From NCBI GenBank assembly GCA_947305005.1, contig CAMZCM010000002.1, positions 62,001-126,000 on the forward strand: a stretch of 64,000 bases of DNA. The letters are read 5' to 3'. The notes beneath the pieces were generated by a model, which saw nothing but the letters and a program-made list of their open reading frames with translations, searched no databases and was not told the origin of the DNA. The DNA comes from an uncultured Prevotellaceae bacterium (GTDB lineage: Bacteria; Bacteroidota; Bacteroidia; Bacteroidales; Bacteroidaceae). The first letter of the stretch is position 1. Every line of letters starts with the position of its first letter. Both the position numbers and the translations under genes were made by a program. Shown piece by piece: positions 48,514 to 56,022 of this stretch.

Positions 48514-50536
48514 ATTTTTCTTCCTTATATTTCCACAAGAAACCACCAGCAGACTTCTTTTTCCCTTTACATACGAGACCTATATCTCCATTAATATTCA
48601 TGCCTAATCCATGAGAAGCTTGTGTTGCATTTGGCCATTCTTTAATAAATACACCATCTAAACGATATTGAAGCACGGCTTTACGTACAGAGTTTGGATA
48701 CCTCTTTTGTAGTAATCCTGCTTCTTTTAATAAACGATAGGCAACAGGAGCATGGTTACAAAGCTCTGTGATGCTATTATAATACTGCGAAACCTCCCAT
48801 GCGCCTTCTATGGTTTTAGCCCTTCGGAACATGGCATCAGTGGGCTTTGCTTCTTTAAACAGATTGTTCTTTTTAAGATAGCTGTATAAGCGATGATTAT
48901 TTACCCTTATTTGTTCTATTGATTGATAATTATCTGCTTCTTTTAAGGCCTCGTCTTTTGTATATTCTTTAGGCTTTCCAAATATATCGTCCAGTAATCC
49001 ATTTTTATGAAGCACTCTATATGCCCAGTAACATTCACGATGTAAATGCATTCTGTTTTTAAAGTGACCTTTATTCACAACAAGAAGGGCTTCTTCGATA
49101 GTGTGGTGTGTATGCTTAGCTCGATGAGGAAATAGTTCATTGAGTAAACCTCTGTATCGGCTCAATATTGCTTCATATGCTCCAATATATAGTTCTTGGA
49201 ACAATTTTATGTCATAGTTACACTCTTTTGCTTTTTCTCTGATAGTCTTTTTAGTCCATTTAAGAGGATAAGATCCACCAACGGAACTTTCTCTCTCTCC
49301 AGTCTTAGCTCTATTCAGCAATTTCCAATTTAGCCTTCTATAATGCTCCACCCAAAATGCTTCTCGTTTTCCACTCTCATGAATGGGTATTCCTTCTTCT
49401 AATTGTCGAGGTATAGGTATGGCACATCCTGATTCTTCTGCGAACCTAAATACAGAAGAATCTTTGCTATTTCGATGTTGCCAATCTCTTTTGATCATGC
49501 TATTTGTTAAACCAACATATACTGCTTTTTGCTCAACAAATTCATAAGCATAGATATATTTCTTTTCCTTTTCGTAATCAGCAGTCTTAGGTGGAAGTCT
49601 CTTTAACCAAGTATAATCTTTAAGCCAACCGTTGCTTAAGGCTTTACTATATGCGGCAGATGCTCTTGTACTAAATGTAAAAATGTATTCATGCTTACGA
49701 GCTTCTTGCTCACAAGTTTCTTTATTCCACTTTTTTGCGTTACCAGAACAATATGGGCAACCTTTGCCTTTCAAATGATTAGTTGGTGACTGCCAAAAAT
49801 CTCCATGTATTGGACACACAATACAGACTTTAGATCTTCCGTTTATGTATTCAACTTTGTGATATTCGTACAGACCACCATGAACTTTTATCGCTTCTTC
49901 TATAAACTTTTCAACTGGTTTACGCTGAAGTCGACTCCTTCTATCATCGTAACATTTAGGACAACCTTGGTTGCTAGAAAAAACATTGTCAGGTCGCATT
50001 GAAAATTCACCGTGTTCAACACCATTTGCATCTTTTTCATGACAAACAAGAGTGATGGGAACCTTCATTGCTTTATAAACTACCTTTTCATAACTATAGC
50101 GGCCACCGAAGATGGAACGTAATCTATCAATTATTTCATCTTGAGTATTTGATTGTCTTTTCTTCTTAGGTTTTGAAACATCAATCTTATAGGATAGCCA
50201 CGTATAATTCTTCAGCCAATGATGTTTCAATGCCGCATTATAAGCATCTTCGCTTTGCGTTCTGAAAGACTTCAATTCAGAATAACGAGAAGCTTCTTCA
50301 TAACATTTTGCTTCTGTCCAATATCTTAATTTGGCAGCAGTAACTTCAGTAGCACATTTTTTACATCCTCGTCCATCAGTATGATGCGATGGTCTTTGCC
50401 AGAATTCTCCATGAATAGGACATATTATGCAAATGTCTGTTTTAGCATCCACATACTCCACCTTGGAATAATCATACTTATCCCCATGCACCTCTCGGGC
50501 CTTCTTGATGAATTCATCGGTGGTCAGCTTTGCCAT
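48506..50536 (-). CDS. Multi-zinc-ribbon GIY-YIG protein with NUMOD1-like end
   Basis: A 676-residue modular protein. Three copies of a unit of the form HGxxYDYSKVEY ... CPIHGEFWQ ... GCxxC start near residues 18, 144 and 219; their cysteines (39/58/61, 165/192/195, 241/260/263) look like zinc ribbons of DUF723 type. A GIY-YIG nuclease lies at about 326-410 (KYIYAYEF, AVYVGLTN, R350, E392 in KREAFW, N408). Helical ~35-residue units ending AYxxAxxxGWL occur both before and after it (to ~610). The C-terminus (620-672, VLQYRLDGVFIKEWPNATQA ... SAGGFLWKY) resembles NUMOD1. The plan is that of homing-type or phage-related nucleases; in this setting a defence role is possible. Confidence 0.75.
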   Translation of the reverse strand: MAKLTTDEFIKKAREVHGDKYDYSKVEYVDAKTDICIICPIHGEFWQRPSHHTDGRGCKKCATEVTAAKLRYWTEAKCYEEASRYSELKSFRTQSEDAYNAALKHHWLKNYTWLSYKIDVSKPKKKRQSNTQDEIIDRLRSIFGGRYSYEKVVYKAMKVPITLVCHEKDANGVEHGEFSMRPDNVFSSNQGCPKCYDDRRSRLQRKPVEKFIEEAIKVHGGLYEYHKVEYINGRSKVCIVCPIHGDFWQSPTNHLKGKGCPYCSGNAKKWNKETCEQEARKHEYIFTFSTRASAAYSKALSNGWLKDYTWLKRLPPKTADYEKEKKYIYAYEFVEQKAVYVGLTNSMIKRDWQHRNSKDSSVFRFAEESGCAIPIPRQLEEGIPIHESGKREAFWVEHYRRLNWKLLNRAKTGERESSVGGSYPLKWTKKTIREKAKECNYDIKLFQELYIGAYEAILSRYRGLLNELFPHRAKHTHHTIEEALLVVNKGHFKNRMHLHRECYWAYRVLHKNGLLDDIFGKPKEYTKDEALKEADNYQSIEQIRVNNHRLYSYLKKNNLFKEAKPTDAMFRRAKTIEGAWEVSQYYNSITELCNHAPVAYRLLKEAGLLQKRYPNSVRKAVLQYRLDGVFIKEWPNATQASHGLGMNINGDIGLVCKGKKKSAGGFLWKYKEEKYE

Positions 50537-50585
50537 ATTTCCTTCCTTTATTTCAACTTACTGAGAATATCTTCGGGGTTTCGTT

Positions 50586-51689
50586 TTACTCTTCGTCCTC
50601 CTCAATCATGTTTTCGAAACGGGCTTTAGCAATCTCCAGAGACTTCTGAATCTGGTGCTGCAGGACTTCACGTGAAGGTAACTCTGTCATATATTGAGCC
50701 ACCTTAATGCCAGCCTTATCAAGTTGCAGCAGTTCAATCTGTTCCTTGCTCCCCTCTGTGCATAGTAGCAATCCAAGGGGTGTCTCTTCGCCTGGTTCCA
50801 TCTCATTTTGTTCCAGCCAACGAAGGTAGAGTTCCATCTGTCCCTTGTATTCTGCCTTGAATCGTCCTTTCTTCAGGTCAATGGCTATCAGGCGGTGCAG
50901 ACGACGATGATAGAACAACAAATCAAGATAAAAGTCCTCACCATCGATAATCATACGTTTCTGACGTGCTACAAAGCTGAAGCCGTTGCCCAACTCTATG
51001 ATGAATTGTTCCAAATGAGCCACCAAGCAATCCTCAAGTGTCTTCTCGCTATAGAATCCCTTCAAACCTGTAAACTCCAAGAAGTATGGGTTCTTGAATA
51101 CGAGGTCAGGCGACATCACGTTATCATCGCGTAAGGTGGAGAGTTCTTTCTTGATGAACTCTTCAGGTTTGCCACTAATGGCAGTACGTTCATAGAGCAT
51201 GCCGTCGATTTCCTTGCGAAGCCTACGGACGCTCCATCTTTCTGATGAAGCTAAGGTTAGATAAAACTCACGCTGAAGATCATCATTGAGGGGTATCACT
51301 TCCACAAAATGAGACCATGACAATTGTCGTGACAGTGTCGTGACAATTTGGAACTCAGGAAAAAACGAAGCAAATTGCATCATTCTACGGATATTCTTCT
51401 CATCGAATCCCTTAATAATATAATCCTCTTGCAATTGTCGCGCAACCTGCGCGACAATTTGTTTTCCATATTCAGCACGCTGATTTCCAAGTATTTCTCG
51501 ATTGATACGTTCGCCAATATGCCAGTACATCGTGGTTAATGCATAATTGGCTGTAGCAGCCACATGACCACGAGCTTGCTCGATGATCTGACGCAAATCC
51601 TGCATCAAAGATTGTGTTTCGAACTGCGACACAATATGACCGTTTAAATCCAATTCACCCATAATTCCCTTATTATCTGTAACCGCCAT
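50586..51689 (-). CDS. YhcG/DUF1016-family PDDEXK nuclease-domain protein
   Basis: A 367-residue YhcG-type protein. The N-terminal DUF1016 domain has QIIEQARGHVAATANYALTT, MYWHIGERI and SRQLSWSHFVEVIPL; the C-terminal nuclease-like domain has FVARQKRMIIDGEDFYLDLL and IAIDLKKGRFKAEYKGQMEL, with the D...D-x-K arrangement of PD-(D/E)xK enzymes. Such genes often sit in type I RM or defence loci. The frame has a TTG three codons upstream; ATG 51689 is preferred. Its start lies within a remnant of another gene (51673-51816), a recombination scar. No strong promoter is visible. Confidence 0.88.
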   Translation of the reverse strand: MAVTDNKGIMGELDLNGHIVSQFETQSLMQDLRQIIEQARGHVAATANYALTTMYWHIGERINREILGNQRAEYGKQIVAQVARQLQEDYIIKGFDEKNIRRMMQFASFFPEFQIVTTLSRQLSWSHFVEVIPLNDDLQREFYLTLASSERWSVRRLRKEIDGMLYERTAISGKPEEFIKKELSTLRDDNVMSPDLVFKNPYFLEFTGLKGFYSEKTLEDCLVAHLEQFIIELGNGFSFVARQKRMIIDGEDFYLDLLFYHRRLHRLIAIDLKKGRFKAEYKGQMELYLRWLEQNEMEPGEETPLGLLLCTEGSKEQIELLQLDKAGIKVAQYMTELPSREVLQHQIQKSLEIAKARFENMIEEDEE

Positions 51690-51816
51690 AACTTGCAAAT
51701 GCTACGAGGCATGTAAAACTATCATATATTTTGGATTCGAATTGTTTAATCAATTCCTTTCCAACAGAGGAGTCTTCCTCAATGTTATAACCTTGTCCTA
51801 TAATAATTGTTTCCAT
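51673..51816 (-). pseudogene. 5' remnant of a phospholipase D-like nuclease gene
   Basis: A 47-codon frame, METIIIGQGYNIEEDSSVGK to a stop at 51673, overlaps the YhcG start in another frame. The end, SFTCLVAFASYGG, looks like the first core strand of phospholipase D-like nuclease domains, which normally continues for several hundred residues. I read it as a truncated gene joined to YhcG by recombination. Identification rests on a short match and is tentative. Confidence 0.35.
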
Positions 51817-52272
51817 ATCTTGTTATTATTAAAAGTTGCTTACAAAACTGTTTCACATACTTCGTTTTACTTCAACAGTTTTCTACCTTCATTATCCTCC
51901 AGCACCTGCATCTGCTGGATGGCAATCTGATTGAGTTTGATGAGTCGCTCGCCCTGTGGCATACCATCGTTGATGAGCACGGCGTTCTTGCGTCCCGTTG
52001 GTAGCAAGCGACCATAACTTCGATATGAATTCGCGTCTTTGCTACATTTCTGCTGCAAAAATACGAATAATTTGCAATAATGTGTGCCTTCCATGGATTT
52101 TCTTGAAGAAACGGGGATTTTAAGGCTATTTTGATGAGATAAATGGCAGAGTTGTTAAGGGGATTGCCTTCTTCGTTCTTATCCTCTTTGACAATTAGAT
52201 CAAAGGTTGATTTATATTACACGATTGTCTGGATATCCATACTTTTTTAATTATTAATTCCACGAGTGAAAA
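51817..52272. other. Gene-poor stretch with possible gene remnant
   Basis: No intact gene is seen. A 75-codon minus-strand frame (51867-52094) includes GRLLPTGRKNAVLINDGMPQ and GERLIKLNQIAIQQMQVLED, which reads like the end of a real protein but has no recognisable family or promoter; it may be a truncated remnant. An inverted repeat AAAACTGTT/AACAGTTTT (51846-51883, about 20-base loop) overlaps its stop and could be a terminator. Confidence 0.4.
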
Positions 52273-52470
52273 GGCGTTTCACTCAGAGCAATATGCCGTT
52301 TCTCTGAGAGCAAGACGCCGAAATTCATAAACTGCAGAAGAAATAAAGATCCCCTAATCCTAGAGATAGTACCTCTTAGGGCGTACTCGAGTACTCTAGC
52401 GGGCGTACTCGAGTACTCCTTCGGAAGTACTGCAGTACTCTAGTAGGAGTACTGGCTCTATATGCGAAGT
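52273..52470. repeat. 22-bp-period palindrome array beside the hppA 3' end
   Basis: Units begin every 22 bp. At 52273, 52295 and 52317 they start GGCG/GCCG (two are G(G/C)CGTTTC.CT...AGCA). At 52361, 52383, 52405, 52427 and 52449 they carry (A)GTAC-based palindromes: GTACTCGAGTAC twice, GTACTGCAGTAC, then GTACT. The two groups are in the same 22-bp phase (52383 minus 52273 is 110), with a decayed unit at 52339. There is no gene in the stretch. Confidence 0.75.
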
Positions 52471-52484
52471 AACAATGGACTGTG

Positions 52485-54677
52485 TTACGCGAAGGCAATG
52501 GTGAGGCCGGCCATCACGATGCTAACCATCGACATCAACTTGATGAGGATGTTGAGGCTGGGGCCGCTGGTGTCCTTGAACGGGTCGCCGACGGTGTCAC
52601 CCACGATGGTGGCTTTGTGGGCGAAGGAGCCCTTGCCACCGAAGTTGCCTTCCTCGACCATCTTCTTGGCGTTGTCCCAAGCGCCACCGGCATTGGCCAT
52701 GAACACGGCGAGGGTGAAGCCGCCAGCGAGGCCGCCGACCAACAAACCGAGCACGCCCGCTACGCCGAGGACGAGGCCCACGACGATGGGAATGGCGATA
52801 GCCAGGAGCGATGGGAAGATCATCTCATGCTGGGCGGCACGGGTGGAGATGGCTACGCAGGAGCCGTAGTCGGGCGTGGCCTTTCCCTCGAGAATGCCGG
52901 CTATCTCGCGGAACTGACGGCGCACCTCTTCGACCATCTTCTGGGCGGCACGACCGACAGCCTCCATCGTGAGGCCGCAGAACAGGAAGGCGGCCATAGC
53001 GCCGATGAAAGCGCCCACGAGAACACGCGGGTTCATCAGATTGACCTGGAAGTAGTTCATGAAGTCGGGGATAGTGGCGTCAGCAGCGGCGATGATGTCG
53101 CCCTTGAGGTTCGTGAGGGTCATGCCTGCACGTTCCATCGCAATCTTCACCTCTTCGATATAGGAAGCCAGCAGGGCCAGCGCCGTGAGGGCGGCAGAGC
53201 CGATGGCAAAGCCCTTACCCGTGGCGGCGGTGGTGTTGCCCAGTGCGTCGAGGGCATCGGTGCGGCAGCGCACTTCCTCGCCCAGCTCGCTCATCTCGGC
53301 GTTGCCGCCTGCATTGTCGGCGATAGGGCCGTAGGCGTCGGTGGCGAGGGTGATGCCTAACGTGGAGAGCATACCTACGGCAGCGATACCGATGCCATAT
53401 AGACCTTTTGACAACGCTTCAGCACTCATTTCCATATTGAAACCATTGGCGCAGAGATAACTGAGCATGATGGCTACGCCGATGGTAACAACGGGGATGC
53501 AGGTGGAGATCATGCCTGTGCCTACGCCCTTGATAATCACGGTAGCAGAGCCCGTTAAGCCTGCTTCGGAGATCTTCTGCGTGGGTTTGTAGGAATGTGA
53601 GGTGTAGTACTCGGTGGCCTGTCCGATGATGACACCGGCGACCAAACCCGTGATGACGGAGAAGGAGAGTCCCAGCCAATTCTCAATGCCTAAGAGGTAG
53701 AGAATGGCGAAGGTGGCGACAGCAATGAGCAGTGCCGAAACATTCGTGCCTACGGAAAGGGAGCGCAGCAGGTCGCGCATCGTAGCACCTTCTTTGGTAC
53801 GGACCAGATAGATGCCGAAGATGCTCAGGAATACGCCCACAGCAGCGATGAGCATCGGGGCGATGACGGCTTTCAATTGCATGTCTCCATTCAGCGCAAA
53901 GGCGGTAGCACCGAGAGCTGCGGTGGAGAGGATGGAGCCGCAATAGCTCTCATAGAGGTCTGCACCCATACCTGCGACGTCGCCCACGTTATCACCTACG
54001 TTATCGGCAATGGTGGCGGGGTTGCGCGGGTCGTCCTCTGGGATATCAGCCTCGACCTTACCCACGATGTCAGCGCCTACATCGGCAGCCTTGGTGTAGA
54101 TGCCGCCGCCGACACGAGCGAAAAGAGCCTGTGTAGAAGCACCCATGCCGAAGGTCAGCATGGTGGTGGTGATGGTGATCAACGCCATCTTGTCTCCCTC
54201 ATAGAACTGACTAAGAATCAAGAACCAAATGGCGATATCCAAAAGGCCAAGACCAACTACTGTCAATCCCATCACAGCGCCTGAGCGGAAGGCGATGCGC
54301 AAACCGCCATCCAGACTCTTACGGGCGGCGTTGGCGGTGCGGGCAGAAGCGTAGGTGGCTGTTTTCATACCGAAGAAGCCTGCCAGACCTGAGAAGAAAC
54401 CGCCGGTCAGGAAGGCGAACGGCACCCACGGGTTCTGCCATTTCAACACATAAGCCATGAAGGCAAACACGATGGCCAGCACCACAAACACGATGGTGAC
54501 CACCTTATATTGCTGTTTCAGATAAGACATGGCACCACTGCGAACATAGCTGGCAATTTCACGCATACGAGGCGTGCCCTCGTCCGCAGCCATCATCGTG
54601 CGGAAGAAATAAAAGGCCATGCCGAGCGCCACCACAGAGGCGATGGGCACGAGCCAGAAAGCTAAAGGAATATTCAT
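52485..54677 (-). CDS. hppA: Membrane-bound ion-pumping pyrophosphatase (K+-dependent type)
   Basis: A 730-residue, roughly 16-helix pyrophosphatase that couples PPi hydrolysis to Na+ and/or H+ export. The catalytic loop DVGADIVGKVEADIPEDDPR with NPATIADNVGDNVGDVAGMG is complete, and DNAGGNAEMSELGEEVR and the late acidic motif VGDTVGDPFKDTSGPSLNIL are present. The motif GNTTAATGKG has alanine where K+-independent enzymes have lysine, pointing to potassium dependence. A Bacteroides relative pumps both Na+ and H+; the ion here is not decided by eye. ATG 54677 is favoured over 54731 because of the promoter at 54720. Confidence 0.94.
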   Translation of the reverse strand: MNIPLAFWLVPIASVVALGMAFYFFRTMMAADEGTPRMREIASYVRSGAMSYLKQQYKVVTIVFVVLAIVFAFMAYVLKWQNPWVPFAFLTGGFFSGLAGFFGMKTATYASARTANAARKSLDGGLRIAFRSGAVMGLTVVGLGLLDIAIWFLILSQFYEGDKMALITITTTMLTFGMGASTQALFARVGGGIYTKAADVGADIVGKVEADIPEDDPRNPATIADNVGDNVGDVAGMGADLYESYCGSILSTAALGATAFALNGDMQLKAVIAPMLIAAVGVFLSIFGIYLVRTKEGATMRDLLRSLSVGTNVSALLIAVATFAILYLLGIENWLGLSFSVITGLVAGVIIGQATEYYTSHSYKPTQKISEAGLTGSATVIIKGVGTGMISTCIPVVTIGVAIMLSYLCANGFNMEMSAEALSKGLYGIGIAAVGMLSTLGITLATDAYGPIADNAGGNAEMSELGEEVRCRTDALDALGNTTAATGKGFAIGSAALTALALLASYIEEVKIAMERAGMTLTNLKGDIIAAADATIPDFMNYFQVNLMNPRVLVGAFIGAMAAFLFCGLTMEAVGRAAQKMVEEVRRQFREIAGILEGKATPDYGSCVAISTRAAQHEMIFPSLLAIAIPIVVGLVLGVAGVLGLLVGGLAGGFTLAVFMANAGGAWDNAKKMVEEGNFGGKGSFAHKATIVGDTVGDPFKDTSGPSLNILIKLMSMVSIVMAGLTIAFA

Positions 54678-54719
54678 AATTAGGTAATGAGTTGATAAGT
54701 TGATAAGGTTATTTGCAGA

Positions 54720-54751
54720 CAAAAGTAGCAAAAGTGTGCTGTCTTGACAAA
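54720..54751 (-). promoter_or_regulatory. Promoter of hppA
   Basis: TTTG (54748-54751), 20 bases, TACTTTTG (54720-54727) on the minus strand. Confidence 0.8.
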
Positions 54752-54810
54752 TTTTCCGTTAAAAAATGTCTCATTGGACAATGAATTCTGTTGTTTCTTT
54801 CGTTTTTCAT

Positions 54811-54818
54811 TATCTTTG
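54811..54818 (+). promoter_or_regulatory. Promoter -7 box of the acyltransferase gene
   Basis: TATCTTTG, 23 bases before ATG 54842; a TTG lies only 17 bases upstream. Confidence 0.6.
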
Positions 54819-54841
54819 CGCCAATAAATTCTTGATCAATC

Positions 54842-56020
54842 ATGGAACTTAACAAAGACAAACAGACCCGTTGGATATGGGTTGACTGGTTGCGTGTGAC
54901 GGCATGCTTGATGGTGATGGTCGTTCACAGTACAGAACCTTTTTATTTGGGTGGCGAGGGCTCCCGCATCCTCACCGAGAGTGATGCCTACTGGGCCTCT
55001 TTCTTTGACTCTTTTGTACGTGCGTGTGTACCTTTGTTTATCGTAGCTTCCAGCTTCTTGCAGTTCCCGCTGCATTACTCCACGGGTGAGTTCTTCAGGA
55101 GACGCGCCCTACGTATCTTGATACCGTTTGCCGTCTGGACGTGTTTTTATGCGCTTGTTTGGGGAGAACCGGTGCAGAACTTCAAGGACCTGTTGCTGAA
55201 TTTCAACTACGCTGCCGGTCATCTGTGGTTTGTCTATATGTTACTGGGCTTGTATCTCTTGATGCCGTTGCTGTCTCCATGGGCAGAACGAGTAAGTCGC
55301 CGAGAACTTTCGTTCTATCTTTTCCTTTGCCTTCTCACTACGCTCATCCCCTTTGTACGCGATTGGGCTAACGATGGGGAACTGCCTATTATCTATGGCA
55401 CTGCCGGCCTTCCTAACCCCGCCCGCTATCCATTATGGGGTGAGGCCAGTTGGAATGGTTACGGTACCTTCTATTATTTATGCGGCTTCATCGGCTATCT
55501 GCTATTGGGGTTATACTTCCGCCGTTTCGTGGGCGAACTCTCGTGGAAGCGTACGCTATTGATTGGGCTCCCCTGTTGGCTTGCAGGTTTCGCCATTACT
55601 TTTGGCGGTTTCATCGTACGTGTATTCGAAACGTCCACAGTATTCCCCATTGAGGGCAATGTTTCGTTAGCGGTAGTATGGGAAACCACTTGGTGCAATG
55701 ATACATTTGGTGTAGCGCTGATGACCGTCGGCTGGATTTTGCTGTTCCGAAAAATCACTTGGGATGGTAGCTTCTATCAGCGCATTTTATTGCCAGTCTC
55801 ACACGCCAGCTATGGCATGTACCTATGCCATATGTTCGTCCTTGTATTCTTTTCCGGACTATTTCTCGGAACCTTCCGCATAGGCAGTGAAGGTCAGTTC
55901 GGCATCTGGACCACACCCCTTGAAATCCTTCTCACCGCCCTCTGCACCTTCCTCAGTACGGCCATTGTCTGCACCCTTATCCAACGTGTCCCAAAGGTAG
56001 GCAAGTGGATAATGGGTTAA
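54842..56020 (+). CDS. Acyltransferase family 3 membrane protein
   Basis: A 392-residue polytopic acyltransferase-3 (OafA/WecH-like) protein. WVDWLRVTACLMVMVVHSTE gives the R and H of the family's first-helix motif, followed by ACVPLFIVASSFLQF and FFRRRALRILIPFAVWTCFY. Ten or so membrane segments end in VPKVGKWIMG. Such enzymes O-acylate surface polysaccharides or other exported glycans. It is alone on the plus strand between hppA and the GH105 gene. Confidence 0.87.
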   Translation: MELNKDKQTRWIWVDWLRVTACLMVMVVHSTEPFYLGGEGSRILTESDAYWASFFDSFVRACVPLFIVASSFLQFPLHYSTGEFFRRRALRILIPFAVWTCFYALVWGEPVQNFKDLLLNFNYAAGHLWFVYMLLGLYLLMPLLSPWAERVSRRELSFYLFLCLLTTLIPFVRDWANDGELPIIYGTAGLPNPARYPLWGEASWNGYGTFYYLCGFIGYLLLGLYFRRFVGELSWKRTLLIGLPCWLAGFAITFGGFIVRVFETSTVFPIEGNVSLAVVWETTWCNDTFGVALMTVGWILLFRKITWDGSFYQRILLPVSHASYGMYLCHMFVLVFFSGLFLGTFRIGSEGQFGIWTTPLEILLTALCTFLSTAIVCTLIQRVPKVGKWIMG

Positions 56021-56022
56021 GT

